Positions 51,025 through 61,500 of a stretch of DNA of 64,000 nt are shown in pieces. The position numbers and the translations under genes were made by a program. The notes beneath the pieces were generated by a model. The model was not told the DNA's origin, searched no databases, and saw only the letters and a list, made by a program, of their open reading frames with translations. Where the stretch lies: contig NZ_CP041387.1 in assembly GCF_007005445.1 (NCBI RefSeq), positions 3,621,001-3,685,000 on the forward strand. Direction: 5' to 3'. Origin of the DNA: Rhodopseudomonas palustris (GTDB lineage Bacteria > Pseudomonadota > Alphaproteobacteria > Rhizobiales > Xanthobacteraceae). Position 1 is the stretch's first letter, and the number at the start of each line of letters is the position of its first letter.

Positions 51025-51867
51025 TCAGCCCTTGCGCATCAGCACCGGCGGGGCGGGGTAGACCGGACCAGAGTCGAGATTCCAGCGGACGCCGAATTTC
51101 ACGTCGTGCGAGGTGATGTCCTTGAAGGTCATCGCCTGATTCGCCGTCGCGCCATCCTTGGTGATCAAGCTGCCGGTAAGACCGTCGCCGAGATTCATGT
51201 AGCTGTAGGCCAATTCGACCGTCAGGTTCGGATTGACCTTGTAGGCCAGACCGGCATGCGCCGCCCAGGCCAAATTCCACTTCGAGGCGCTCGACGCATA
51301 AGCCGCGCTCGGCACAGTACCATACAGATAAGAGCCGTTCGCGCCCATGTCGGTGAAATTGGAGATGGTGTTGTACGACATACCGACGCCGGCGCCGACA
51401 AACGGCGTGATGCACCACCAAGTGCCCAGATCGACATAGGCGTTTGCCATTACGACCCACTCGGACTTGCTACCGCCATAGACATTACTGCCGCGCTGTA
51501 GGGTGCCCGTGTCGTAATACGAAGTCAGATCAAGACCCTTCATGTTGGCCTTGCCACGATACTGACCCGTAATGTCACCACGCAGCCAGGGATTGAATTG
51601 ATAACCGACGCCGATGCCGTAGATGCCCGCGGAGTCGAAACTGGTGCTCTGGTCGAGCGACTGCAGGTTCGGGTAGCTGTAATATTCGCGACGCTTGACC
51701 TGCTGGTTGCTGAACCCGATGTCGCCGCGCAGATACCAGCCGCCGAAATCCTCGGCCGGGGGCGGCGCATAAGCGGGCGGCGGGGCGATCGGCATGTCGG
51801 CCGCCATCGCGGCCGAGGCAATCAGCGAAGCCGCTCCGGCGGCCATCATCATCTTCACGCTACGCAT
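51025..51867 (-). CDS. Outer-membrane beta-barrel protein 2
   Basis: A 280-aa exported barrel: signal peptide (MRSVKMMMAAGAASLIASAA, cleavage before ADMPIAP), a Pro-rich spacer (PPPAYAPPPAEDF), then strands such as GWYLRGDIGFSNQQV, GIGVGYQFNPWLRGDITGQY and ITPFVGAGVGMSYNTI. This is a heat-resistant-agglutinin/OmpW-like barrel family common in Rhizobiales. It ends VYPAPPVLMRKG, lacking the standard terminal Phe. ATG 51867 has AAAGGACG upstream; the longer frame to 51888 would precede the signal peptide. Confidence 0.88.
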   Translation of the reverse strand: MRSVKMMMAAGAASLIASAAMAADMPIAPPPAYAPPPAEDFGGWYLRGDIGFSNQQVKRREYYSYPNLQSLDQSTSFDSAGIYGIGVGYQFNPWLRGDITGQYRGKANMKGLDLTSYYDTGTLQRGSNVYGGSKSEWVVMANAYVDLGTWWCITPFVGAGVGMSYNTISNFTDMGANGSYLYGTVPSAAYASSASKWNLAWAAHAGLAYKVNPNLTVELAYSYMNLGDGLTGSLITKDGATANQAMTFKDITSHDVKFGVRWNLDSGPVYPAPPVLMRKG

Positions 51868-52094
51868 TGGCTTCGTCCTTTGGTCCAATGATCAATTACG
51901 AAGGCCCCACACCCGGAAACCTATGAGATCGGACGATGCCACCAATTCCTTAAGCGCAACTTAACCCTAATTTTTAAGGTTGATATTTGATGACCCCAAC
52001 TACCTGACTGATAACCAAGCGGGCGGCAGCGAGCCGGCACGACGGTCTTGATTGCTAACAAATCGTTGACGACGCCCGCGCAGAGCGCTGTGCC

Positions 52095-52135
52095 AAACGA
52101 CGACGGCCCCGGTTCCCGAACGGAACCGGAGCCGT
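52095..52135 (-). terminator. Terminator downstream of the MFS gene
   Basis: ACGGCCCCGGTTCC (52103-52116) and GGAACCGGAGCCGT (52122-52135) with one mismatch; on the minus strand CGTCGTTTGG follows. It ends the 52185-53450 transcript. Confidence 0.68.
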
Positions 52136-52184
52136 GGATCGACCGAGGCTGCGGCCGACGCGTACCGACTGCGGACGGCCCAAA

Positions 52185-53450
52185 TCAGTGCATGTGACGC
52201 GGCATCTTCGGCAGCAGCACCGCCAGCAGCCCGAGCGCCGGCAGGAACGAGCAGACCTGGTAGACGAAATCGATGCCGCGGATGTCGGCGAGCTCGCCGA
52301 GCGCCGCCGCTCCGAGGCCGCCGATGCCGAAGGCGAAGCCGAAGAACACCCCGGAGATCATGCCGAACCGGTGCGGCATCAGCTCCTGGGCGAACACGAT
52401 GATGGCCGGCGTCGCCGACGCCAGGATGAAGCCGATGAACACCGTCAGCACCGCGCTGCCGTACAGCCCGGCGTAGGGCAGCGCCAGGGTGAACGGCAGG
52501 ATGCCGAGGATGGAGAACCAGATCACGTAGCGGCGGCCGAACCGGTCGCCGAGCGGCCCGCCGAAGAACACCCCGGCCGCGGTGGCGGCCAGGAAGATGA
52601 ACAGGAAGATCTGCGCGGTCTGGGTCGAGACCTGGAACTTCTCGATCAGATAGAACGTGTAGTAGCTCGACAGGCTCGACAGATAGAGCTGCTTGGAGAA
52701 CAGCAGCGCCACCAGCACCACCAGCGCGACCATCACCCGGCGCCGGCTCGGAGCGTGCGGATGCGGCTGCACCACCATCTTCTTCTTGCCGGCGACCTGC
52801 GGCTTGTACCACACGCCGATCCGCCACAGCACGATGATGGCCAGGAACGCGATCGACGAGAACCAGGCGATCGACGGCTGGCCGAACGGCACCACGATCA
52901 GCGCCGCCAGGATCGGGCCGAGCGCGGTGCCGGCATTGCCGCCGACCTGAAACACCGACTGCGCCATGCCGTGGCGGCCCCCGGAGGCGAGCCGCGCGAT
53001 CCGCGCCGACTCGGGGTGAAACACCGCCGAGCCGAGCCCGATCATCGCCGCGGCGATCAGGATCACCGCGTAGGAATGCGCGACGCTGAGCAGCAGCAGG
53101 CCCAGAAAGGTCGAGCCCATGCCGATCGCCAGCGAGAACGGCTGCGCCTTCTTGTCGGTGATGTGCCCGACGACCGGCTGCAACAGCGAGGCTGTGAACT
53201 GGAACGCCAGCGTGATCATGCCGATCTGGCCGAAGTCGAGCGCGTAGTTCGCCTTCAGGATCGGATACACCGACGGAATCAGCGACTGCATGGTGTCGTT
53301 GAGGAAATGCGAGAAACTGATGCCCCCGAGCACGACATAGGCCGGCCCGGCCGCGGCCGGCGCCGCCGGCTTGGTGAGTTCGGGGAGCGGCAGCTCGGCC
53401 GGATTGACCGGAGCAGCGATATCCGCATCGACGATGACAGGCTTGTTCAC
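52185..53450 (-). CDS. MFS efflux transporter, fosmidomycin-resistance (Fsr) family
   Basis: A 421-aa inner-membrane transporter with 12 predicted helices. The N-terminus is a Pro/Ala-rich cytosolic stretch; then GGISFSHFLNDTMQSLIPSV, characteristic of Fsr proteins, the GHITDKKAQPFS loop after helix 2, FHPESARIARLASGGRHGMA and the central loop rich in Lys and Pro. Fsr exports fosmidomycin, an inhibitor of the MEP pathway, and probably other compounds. GTG 53450 is chosen because AGGAAA precedes it; the longer frame to 53519 begins with Arg/Cys-rich residues. Specificity is inferred from the family. Confidence 0.85.
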   Translation of the reverse strand: MNKPVIVDADIAAPVNPAELPLPELTKPAAPAAAGPAYVVLGGISFSHFLNDTMQSLIPSVYPILKANYALDFGQIGMITLAFQFTASLLQPVVGHITDKKAQPFSLAIGMGSTFLGLLLLSVAHSYAVILIAAAMIGLGSAVFHPESARIARLASGGRHGMAQSVFQVGGNAGTALGPILAALIVVPFGQPSIAWFSSIAFLAIIVLWRIGVWYKPQVAGKKKMVVQPHPHAPSRRRVMVALVVLVALLFSKQLYLSSLSSYYTFYLIEKFQVSTQTAQIFLFIFLAATAAGVFFGGPLGDRFGRRYVIWFSILGILPFTLALPYAGLYGSAVLTVFIGFILASATPAIIVFAQELMPHRFGMISGVFFGFAFGIGGLGAAALGELADIRGIDFVYQVCSFLPALGLLAVLLPKMPRHMH

Positions 53451-53619
53451 GGCGTTTCCTGAAATGGCGTGCTGGCGCCGGCTGAATTTCGCGGCGCAAT
53501 AACGACGAACGGCCGGCACATTGGCCGACCGCCGTCAAATTAGTAGCAGGTAGCGCGGGTGTGTAGCGCGGATTCGCGATGGCAGCGTTGCAACGCGCCG
53601 CCTGTCGCAGATGCCCCGC

Positions 53620-54972
53620 TCAGGCGGCGGCCGACGCCGCATTGCCGAGCGCGTCGACGATGCTGTCGACCACTTCCTCGACGACGTCGTGATCGTCGCC
53701 CTCGCCCATCACCCGGATCACCGGCTCGGTGCCCGACGGGCGGATCAGCAGCCGGCCGTGGCCGTTCAGCCGCTTCTCGCCGTCCTCGATCGCCGCGATC
53801 ACGCCGCTGTCGTCGAGCGGACGGCCGCTGCGATAGCGCACGTTCTTCAGGATCTGCGGCAGCGGATCGAAGCGGTGGCAGACTTCCGACACCGGACGGC
53901 CGAGCTTCTGCACCATCGCCAGCACCTGCAGCGCCGCGACGAAGCCGTCGCCGGTGGTGTTGAAGTCCGACAGGATGATGTGGCCGGAGGACTCGCCGCC
54001 GACATTGTAGCCGTCCTTCAGCATCTGCTCGAGCACGTAGCGGTCGCCGACCGGGGTGCGCAGCAGCGCGATGCCCTCGCTCGCCAGGAAGCGCTCCAGC
54101 CCGAGATTGGACATCACGGTGGCGACCACGCCCGGCTTGGCGAGCCGGCCGTCTTCCTTCCAGCTCTGGCCGATCACCGCCAGAAGCTGATCGCCGTCGA
54201 CCACGTGGCCGCGCTCGTCGACCAGGATGACGCGGTCGGCATCGCCGTCGAGCGCGATGCCGATGTCGGCGCGCATCTCGCGGACCTTGGCGCACAGCGC
54301 CTGCGGCGCGGTGGAGCCGCATTCCTTGTTGATGTTGAAGCCGTCGGGCTCGACCCCGATCGAGATCACGTCGGCGCCGAGCTCCCACAGCGCCTCCGGC
54401 ACCACCCGGTAGGCGGCGCCGTTGGCGCAATCGATCACCACGCGCAGCCCTTCGAGGCTCAGTTCGCGCGGCAGCGTCCGCTTGGCGAATTCGATGTAGC
54501 GGTCGTGGACGCCGTCGATGCGGCGGGCGCGGCCGAGGCTCGCGCTCTGCGCCAGCTTCTTGTCGAGCGAATCGTCGAGCATCAGCTCGATCTGCTTTTC
54601 GACGTCGTCGCTGAGCTTGTAGCCGAGCGGGCCGAACAGCTTGATGCCGTTGTCCTCGAACAGATTATGCGACGCCGAGATCATCACGCCGAGGTCGGCG
54701 CGCATCGACTTGGTCAGCATCGCGACCGCCGGCGTCGGCATCGGGCCGACCAGCAGCACGTCCATCCCGACCGAAGTGAAGCCCGCGACCAGCGCGTTCT
54801 CGATCATATAGCCGGACAGGCGGGTGTCCTTGCCGATCACCACCCGATGGCGGTGCTCGCCGCGCTGAAACGCGAGGCCGGCGGCCTGACCGACCTTCAA
54901 CGCCAATTCCGGCGTGATCAGACCATTGGCGCGGCCCCGGATTCCGTCCGTCCCGAAATATCTGCGGCTCAT
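53620..54972 (-). CDS. glmM: Phosphoglucosamine mutase
   Basis: A 450-aa enzyme converting glucosamine-6-phosphate to glucosamine-1-phosphate for peptidoglycan and LPS. The start [20 protein letters not shown], the phosphoserine loop [19 protein letters not shown] with catalytic Ser near residue 103, the Mg-binding [14 protein letters not shown] near 243-247, the sugar loop [10 protein letters not shown] and the phosphate loop [15 protein letters not shown] are intact. ATG 54972. Standing alone here, with no folP or ftsH next to it within the window. Confidence 0.97.
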   Translation of the reverse strand: MSRRYFGTDGIRGRANGLITPELALKVGQAAGLAFQRGEHRHRVVIGKDTRLSGYMIENALVAGFTSVGMDVLLVGPMPTPAVAMLTKSMRADLGVMISASHNLFEDNGIKLFGPLGYKLSDDVEKQIELMLDDSLDKKLAQSASLGRARRIDGVHDRYIEFAKRTLPRELSLEGLRVVIDCANGAAYRVVPEALWELGADVISIGVEPDGFNINKECGSTAPQALCAKVREMRADIGIALDGDADRVILVDERGHVVDGDQLLAVIGQSWKEDGRLAKPGVVATVMSNLGLERFLASEGIALLRTPVGDRYVLEQMLKDGYNVGGESSGHIILSDFNTTGDGFVAALQVLAMVQKLGRPVSEVCHRFDPLPQILKNVRYRSGRPLDDSGVIAAIEDGEKRLNGHGRLLIRPSGTEPVIRVMGEGDDHDVVEEVVDSIVDALGNAASAAA

Positions 54973-55003
54973 CCAATCATCCCCCGCCCTTGCCGGTCAC
55001 GAT

Positions 55004-55029
55004 CAAAAAACCCCGATTCGTCCGGGGCT
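55004..55029 (-). terminator. Terminator upstream of glmM
   Basis: Minus strand AGCCCCGGACGAATCGGGG followed by TTTTTTG: a 5-bp G+C stem with a T6 tract, a compact intrinsic terminator isolating glmM from the gene at 55174. Confidence 0.8.
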
Positions 55030-55079
55030 TGCCGTGCGGCGAAACGGCCTTATAGGCCCAAAATGGTTGCGGGGACTTC

Positions 55080-55136
55080 AAAAAATGTAATCAAAGATTA
55101 CGCCGCCGACCTGGGCCAGCGGCGTAATCCTTTGAA
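55080..55136 (-). terminator. Large hairpin terminator after the 53-aa gene
   Basis: TCAAAGATTACGCCGC (55092-55107) pairs with GCGGCGTAATCCTTTGA (55120-55136) with a single bulge; the minus strand continues TTACATTTTTTG. It is 38 bp beyond the small gene's stop and 50 bp before the second terminator. Confidence 0.8.
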
Positions 55137-55173
55137 ATACCGAGTTTATCCGGCAATGCTCAGGGTTGGGTGA

Positions 55174-55404
<231 letters not shown>

Positions 55405-55498
55405 TCACCGGGCCCCTGACGCGACGATTTTGCACATTGCGTCCGCGTGCTACAGGACGGACCGCGCACCCCAACGGCAACAGGCAGACGGCAATTCC

Positions 55499-56638
<1,140 letters not shown>

Positions 56639-56659
56639 GTCCGACCTGCACTCTCCGCG

Positions 56660-56780
56660 CGTCATTGCGCGCCAACGGGGCGACACGAAATGACGCCCGA
56701 TGACAAGCTCCGCGAAGCAGTCCAGAGCCCGGTCCTCTGAGCTGGATTGCTTCGTCGGCCTCGCCTCCTCGCAATGACGG
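56660..56780. repeat. Family D palindromic repeat
   Basis: Begins CGTCATTGCGCGCCAACGGG and ends CCTCCTCGCAATGACGG, with inner GAAGCAGTCCAGAGCC and GCTGGATTGCTTCGTC blocks complementary to each other. The usual dispersed repeat of this kind in Bradyrhizobiaceae starts CGTCATTGCGAGGAGC; here the left arm has a short insertion. Confidence 0.7.
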
Positions 56781-56825
56781 GGAGATAACTCACAAACAAC
56801 GAACAACAACAACCGGAGGAAATCC

Positions 56826-57641
56826 ATGACTGATACGCAACGCGCGCCGCAGACCGCTTCCAGCGAAGTGCTCTATGCGGTCGAGGATCACATCGCCACG
56901 ATCACGCTGAACGCGCCGGAGCGGCTGAACACCATCTCCGGGCCGATGCTCAACACGCTGGCGGCGCTGCTCACCAAGGCGAATGAAGACCCGGACGTCC
57001 GCTGCGTCATTCTCACCGGCAACGGCCGGGCGTTCTGCGCCGGGCTCGACCTCACCAAGGAGCGCGGCGACGAAGGCCTCAGCGCTGCGTCGTCGCCGAC
57101 CACGCTCGACCTGCGCAACACCCCGCCGACCGTGCTGCAGGCGATGGACAAGCCGACCATCTGCGCGGTCAATGGCGGCGCGGCCGGCTACGGCATGGAT
57201 ACCGCACTCGGCTGCGACATCCGGATCATGGCGGAATCCGCCAAGCTGGCTGCCGCGTTCGTCAAGCGCGGCGTGGTGCCGGAGAGCGGCGGCACCTGGT
57301 TTCTGCCGCGAATGATCGGCTGGGCCAAGGCAGCCGAGCTGATCTTCACCGGGCGTACGTTAAGCGCGCGCGAGAGCCTGGAATGGGGCCTCGCCAACGA
57401 AGTCGTGCCCGACGCCGAGCTGATGGGCCGCGCCCGCGCGGTCGCCAGGGAGATCGCCGGCAACGCGCCGCTGGCGGTGCAGGCGGCCAAGCGGATGATG
57501 CGGATGGGCCTCAACGAAACCTTCCCGGATCACGTCCATCACGTGTACTTGCAGCTCCTGCCGCTGTTCAAGACGCAGGACATGAAGGAAGGCATCGCGG
57601 CCTTCATGGAGAAGCGCGAGGCGAAGTTCGTCGGCCGCTGA
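56826..57641 (+). CDS. Enoyl-CoA hydratase/isomerase family protein
   Basis: A 271-aa crotonase-fold protein. The CoA-binding and oxyanion segments are GNGRAFCAGLDLTKERG (near residue 62) and the helix NGGAAGYGMDTALGCDIRIM (near 118). In place of the two catalytic glutamates of true hydratases I see VKRGVVPESGGTWFLPRMIG with one Glu retained near residue 158, so hydratase or isomerase activity is possible but not certain. GGAGG precedes ATG 56826. It lies 27 bp before the channel gene in the same direction. Confidence 0.88.
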   Translation: MTDTQRAPQTASSEVLYAVEDHIATITLNAPERLNTISGPMLNTLAALLTKANEDPDVRCVILTGNGRAFCAGLDLTKERGDEGLSAASSPTTLDLRNTPPTVLQAMDKPTICAVNGGAAGYGMDTALGCDIRIMAESAKLAAAFVKRGVVPESGGTWFLPRMIGWAKAAELIFTGRTLSARESLEWGLANEVVPDAELMGRARAVAREIAGNAPLAVQAAKRMMRMGLNETFPDHVHHVYLQLLPLFKTQDMKEGIAAFMEKREAKFVGR

Positions 57642-57668
57642 GGACCGGCGACTGCTCGGAGACGCACG

Positions 57669-58298
57669 ATGTTCGAGACCGTCACGACGCTGCTCGACTG
57701 GCTCGGCGTGGTGGTGTTCGCCGTCACCGGCGCGCTGGTGGCGTCGCGCAAGGAAATGGACATCGTCGGCTTCGCGCTGCTCGGCACCGCGACCGGCATC
57801 GGCGGCGGCACGCTGCGCGACGTGCTGCTCGACCAGCCGGTGTTCTGGATCCGCGAGCCGGCCTATCTGGTGGCCTGCGTGCTGGTTTCCGGAATCGTGT
57901 TCTTCACCGCGCACATCCCGCATTCGCGCTACAAAATGCTGTTGTGGCTCGACGCCATCGGCATGGCGCTGTTTGCGGTCAGCGGGGCCGAGCGCGCCGC
58001 GCTGGCCGGCGCCAACGGCATCGTCGCGGTGGCGATGGGCGTCGTCACGGCGACCTTCGGCGGCATCATCCGCGATCTGCTCGGCGGCGAAATTCCGGTC
58101 ATCCTCCGCCGCGAGATCTACGTCACCGCCGCGCTGGTCGGCGCTGCGACCTACGAGGCGTCCACCGCTCTGGGCGCGAGCCGCGAACTCGGCACGATCG
58201 CCGGCTTTACGCTGGCGCTGCTGATCCGTGCCGCGGCGCTGCAGCGCGGCTGGTCGCTGCCGCGTTATCGATCCCGGCCCGGCGCCCGGGACGAATGA
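57669..58298 (+). CDS. TRIC-type cation channel family protein (UPF0126/YadS)
   Basis: A 209-aa membrane protein with seven hydrophobic helices in two repeats, each with the conserved Gly-rich loop: GTATGIGGGTLRDVLLDQPV near residues 38-57 and VTATFGGIIRDLLGGEIPVI near 122-141. These are the hallmarks of UPF0126/TRIC trimeric intracellular-cation-like channels; bacterial members conduct cations, and some are proposed to move glycine. ATG 57669. It follows the enoyl-CoA hydratase by 27 bp and may be co-transcribed, though no functional link is evident. Confidence 0.9.
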   Translation: MFETVTTLLDWLGVVVFAVTGALVASRKEMDIVGFALLGTATGIGGGTLRDVLLDQPVFWIREPAYLVACVLVSGIVFFTAHIPHSRYKMLLWLDAIGMALFAVSGAERAALAGANGIVAVAMGVVTATFGGIIRDLLGGEIPVILRREIYVTAALVGAATYEASTALGASRELGTIAGFTLALLIRAAALQRGWSLPRYRSRPGARDE

Positions 58299-58329
58299 CA
58301 CGCGTGCAGGCCGGTGGCAGGCGTCCGCC

Positions 58330-59169
58330 TCATGTGTGTCCGAGCAGATCCGCCTCGACCAGCGCCCGCAGCTCCGCGGTGACGTGGGGCCGCGCGCCGA
58401 ACCACAGGTCGAAGCCGCGTACCGCCTGGTGCAGCAGCATGCCGAGGCCGTCCGCGGTGCGCAGGCCGCGCGCCCTGGCGGCGGCGAGCAGATCGGTTTC
58501 CAGCGGCACGTAGACCAGATCGGCCACCACCGCGTCGGCCGGCAGCGCCGACAGGTCGATCTGAAGCGGCGGCTGCCCCTTCATCCCGAGCGAGGTGGTG
58601 TTGACCAGGAGCCCGGCGCCCGGCAGCGCCACCGGAATGTCCTGCCAGGCGATCGGCACCACCCGGTCGCCGAACAGATCGCGCAAGGCCTGCACCCGTT
58701 CGATCGAACGGTTGGCGAGCGCGATGCGCTGCACGCCGCGCTCCAGCAGGCCATACACCACCGCCCGCGACGAACCGCCGGCGCCCAGCACCAGCGCATG
58801 CGCGGTACGGTCCCAGCCCGGCGCCGAGGCGTCGAGATTGCCGATGAAGCCTTCGATGTCGGTATTGGTCGAGCGCAGCAAGTCACCATCGTAGTACAGC
58901 GTATTGGCGGCGCCGACCGCGCGGGCGCGCGCGTCCGGCTCGGTGAGCTGCAGCGCGCGCTCCTTGTGCGGGATGGTAACGTTGGCGCCGACATAGCCGT
59001 GCGACTTCAGATGCAGCACGAATTCGGCGAAGCCTTCCGGCGGCACCGCCTCGATCGAATAGCCGCCCTCGATGCCGAGCTGGCGCAGCCAGTAATGATG
59101 GATCAGCGGCGAGCGCGAATGCGCCGCCGGCCAGCCGATCAGACACGCGGCGCGCTTGGTCGCAGCCAT
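58330..59169 (-). CDS. aroE: Shikimate dehydrogenase
   Basis: A 279-aa NADP-dependent enzyme reducing 3-dehydroshikimate in aromatic amino-acid synthesis. Shikimate-binding start CLIGWPAAHSRSPLIHHYW, catalytic Lys in GANVTIPHKERAL (near residue 74), Asn and Asp in TNTDIEGFIGNL, and the cofactor loop ALVLGAGGSSRAVVYGLLER near 130-149, all typical of AroE. NADP-type Arg in LANRSIERV follows. ATG 59169 is in the right place. Stop 58330 is convergent with the channel gene. The gene lies 100 bp downstream of the SulP gene. Confidence 0.95.
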   Translation of the reverse strand: MAATKRAACLIGWPAAHSRSPLIHHYWLRQLGIEGGYSIEAVPPEGFAEFVLHLKSHGYVGANVTIPHKERALQLTEPDARARAVGAANTLYYDGDLLRSTNTDIEGFIGNLDASAPGWDRTAHALVLGAGGSSRAVVYGLLERGVQRIALANRSIERVQALRDLFGDRVVPIAWQDIPVALPGAGLLVNTTSLGMKGQPPLQIDLSALPADAVVADLVYVPLETDLLAAARARGLRTADGLGMLLHQAVRGFDLWFGARPHVTAELRALVEADLLGHT

Positions 59170-59268
59170 TTCGCCCTCCAGCAGACGCGAGACCTCCGAA
59201 GCCTGTGAAAATCAGGCCGCCGCGCCAGCGTCAACGCAAAACACGCCGGCCCGACGGAAGTCGTGGCC

Positions 59269-61020
59269 TCACGCCGAGACGGGCTGTTGTGACGCCGCGT
59301 CCTCGGGGGCCGCGGTCTTGCCCTTGATCTCGTCGACCGCGCTGGCGATGTCGGCGCGGTAGTGCGCCAGCGGCGGCTTGACGCCATGGGTCAGCAGCGC
59401 GCGGCGCACCGTCGGCGAGGCGCCGGTGATGATCAGCCTGATGCGCTTGCGCTGCGCCGACAGCGCGACCCGGTAGATCGCATTCGCGGCGGTGGAATCC
59501 AGCAGCGGCACCGCGGCGAAATCGACCACGAACACCTTGTGGCGATCGGCGATGTTGTTGAGCACCGAAGAGACCGTCGCGGCGGCGCCGAAGAAGAACG
59601 CCCCGGTGATACGATAGACGACGACATCCGGATCGGTGACCAGCGCCAGGTCGGCGGCGGTGCCGCGGCGCTTGCCGCTCTCGTCGGCCCGGTCTTCCTG
59701 CGCCAGACCGGAATAGGCCTCGACGCCGGTGACTTCGGACATGCGGTGGATGAACAGCACCGCGCCGAGCGCGAAGCCGACCACGATGCCCTCGGTGAGA
59801 TCGCGGAACACGGTGAGCAGGAAGGTCGCCAGCACCACCACCGCGTCGCCACGTGACGAGCGCACCAGCGTGGCGAATTCGTGCTTCTCCGCCATGTTCC
59901 AGGCGACGATCGCCAGCACCGCGGCGAGCGTGGCGAGCGGGATGTAGCTCGCCAGCGGCGCCGCCACCAGCATGAACACCAGCAGGAAAACGGAGTGCAG
60001 CATGCCGGCGATCGGCGAGCGCGCGCCGGTGCGGATGTTGGTGGCGGTGCGGGCGATCGCGCCGGTGACGCAGATGCCGCCGAACAGTGCCGAGCCCATA
60101 TTGGCGACGCCCTGCGCCACCAGTTCGCAGTTCGAGCGATGCCGCCGCCCGGTCATGCCGTCGGCGACCACCGCCGAGAGCAGCGACTCGATGGCGCCGA
60201 GCAGCGCAAACGCGATCGCGTCGGGCAGCACCTCGATCACCTTGGCGACCGAGAACACCGGCCAGGACGGCAGCGGAAAACTCTCCGGAATGCCGCCGAA
60301 CTTGGTGCCGATGGTCGCGACCGGCAGCGAGAAGCCCCACACCAGCGCCGCGGTGACGGCGACTGCGATCAGCAGCCCCGGCCAGTTCGGGCGCAGCTTC
60401 TTCAAGCCCACGATCAGCACGATCGCGGTGACGGCGATGCCGAGCGCGTAGACGTTCATGGTCGGCAGCGCCTGCGCCAGCGCCTCGAGTTTGGGAATGA
60501 ACGGCCCCGGCTCGTGCGCCAGATCGATGCCGAGCAGATCCTTGAGCTGGCTGGCGAAGATGATCACCGCGATGCCGGCGGTGAAACCGACCGTGACCGG
60601 ATAGGGAATGAATTTGACGTAGGTGCCGATCTGCAGGAAGCCGGCGATCACCAGCATGATGCCGGCCAGGAAGGTGGCCAGCAGCACGCCGTCGATGCCG
60701 TGACGCTGCACGCTGAGCATCACCAGCACGATGAACGCGCCGGCCGGCCCGCCGATCTGGAAGCGGGAGCCGCCGAGCAGCGAGACCAGGAAACCGCCGA
60801 CCACCGCGGCGTACAGCCCGCGATCCGGCGTGACGCCGGAGGCGATCGCGATCGCGGTCGACAGCGGCAGCGCCACGATCGCGACGGTGAGGCCGGCGAT
60901 CAGGTCGGCGCGGAAATCGCCGAGGCCGTAGCCCTCGCGCAGGACGGTGATCAGTTTGGGCGTGAACAGCTCGCGGAAGCTCGGTTTGGCCGCAGATACA
61001 AGTCGCCGGGAGGTGTCCAT
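59269..61020 (-). CDS. SulP-family anion transporter with STAS domain
   Basis: A 583-aa SLC26/SulP transporter: about 14 membrane helices (residues 25-430) with FRADLIAGLTVAIVALPLST, FQIGGPAGAFIVLVMLSVQR and the DGMTGRRHRSNCELVAQGVA signature, followed by a cytoplasmic STAS domain (about 455-565). SulP proteins carry sulfate, bicarbonate or dicarboxylates. The start follows AGGAG. An XRE regulator gene lies 40 bp upstream in the same direction, so a two-gene operon is likely. Substrate not determined; a bicarbonate or sulfate role suits a phototroph equally. Confidence 0.92.
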   Translation of the reverse strand: MDTSRRLVSAAKPSFRELFTPKLITVLREGYGLGDFRADLIAGLTVAIVALPLSTAIAIASGVTPDRGLYAAVVGGFLVSLLGGSRFQIGGPAGAFIVLVMLSVQRHGIDGVLLATFLAGIMLVIAGFLQIGTYVKFIPYPVTVGFTAGIAVIIFASQLKDLLGIDLAHEPGPFIPKLEALAQALPTMNVYALGIAVTAIVLIVGLKKLRPNWPGLLIAVAVTAALVWGFSLPVATIGTKFGGIPESFPLPSWPVFSVAKVIEVLPDAIAFALLGAIESLLSAVVADGMTGRRHRSNCELVAQGVANMGSALFGGICVTGAIARTATNIRTGARSPIAGMLHSVFLLVFMLVAAPLASYIPLATLAAVLAIVAWNMAEKHEFATLVRSSRGDAVVVLATFLLTVFRDLTEGIVVGFALGAVLFIHRMSEVTGVEAYSGLAQEDRADESGKRRGTAADLALVTDPDVVVYRITGAFFFGAAATVSSVLNNIADRHKVFVVDFAAVPLLDSTAANAIYRVALSAQRKRIRLIITGASPTVRRALLTHGVKPPLAHYRADIASAVDEIKGKTAAPEDAASQQPVSA

Positions 61021-61060
61021 GCCGTTTCTCCTGGTCCGCCCCGCTGCTGCACCGAAACCG

Positions 61061-61330
61061 TCAGGCCTCGTTGCGGGGCGGCGCCGGCTCTTTGAACCGG
61101 ACGCCGCGGCCGCCGCCTTCGCTGCGGGAGTTGTCTCCGATCAGGGTCACGCCGCAGCGGTCGAGCGCCTCGACGACCTTGGTGAGGGATTCCACCACAC
61201 CGCGGACGTTGCCTTCGCTCGCCTCCATCCGCTGGATGGTCGGCAGCGACACGCCGGACAATTCGGCCAGCGTGCGCTGGTCGATGCCAAGCAGCGCGCG
61301 CGCGGCGCGCAATTGGGCTGCGGTCATCAT
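61061..61330 (-). CDS. XRE-family transcriptional regulator
   Basis: An 89-aa protein, mostly one helix-turn-helix domain: QLRAARALLGIDQRTLAELS followed by GVSLPTIQRMEASEGNVRGV, with the recognition helix at PTIQRMEAS. This short form lacks a ligand domain; it resembles regulators adjacent to SulP transporters in related bacteria. The start is uncertain between adjacent ATGs at 61330 and 61327, and an upstream start at 61393 falls in the terminator hairpin area. It is followed 40 bp later by the transporter gene, which it may control. Confidence 0.85.
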   Translation of the reverse strand: MMTAAQLRAARALLGIDQRTLAELSGVSLPTIQRMEASEGNVRGVVESLTKVVEALDRCGVTLIGDNSRSEGGGRGVRFKEPAPPRNEA

Positions 61331-61389
61331 GGGTGAGGCATGAACTCTGATGTCTGAAGTCTGCAATATGATGCCTTGAGCAGCACCAT

Positions 61390-61439
61390 GCAAATAAAAA
61401 GCGGCTGGAGTGATGTTTAAAACATCAATCCAGCCGCTC
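61390..61439 (-). terminator. Rho-independent terminator of the EF-G-like gene
   Basis: AGCGGCTGGAGTGATGTTT (61400-61418) pairs with AAACATCAATCCAGCCGCT (61420-61438), one mismatch; on the minus strand TTTTTATTTG follows. It separates the EF-G-like gene from the XRE-SulP operon. Confidence 0.88.
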
Positions 61440-61500
61440 CAGAGCAGTCATATTTTAGTGAGCGCCGGGCCGGAGCCTTCCCGCCCGGCGCTGGTCTGGG

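Noticed and set aside
5250..53450. A functional link between ispH (MEP pathway) and the Fsr-type transporter (fosmidomycin efflux)
   Set aside because: The genes are 46 kb apart with no shared regulatory feature; co-occurrence in the window is most likely chance.
53450..53519. Longer N-terminus for the MFS transporter
   Set aside because: The added residues are Arg- and Cys-rich and no ribosome-binding site precedes the upstream ATG, whereas GTG 53450 has AGGAAA.
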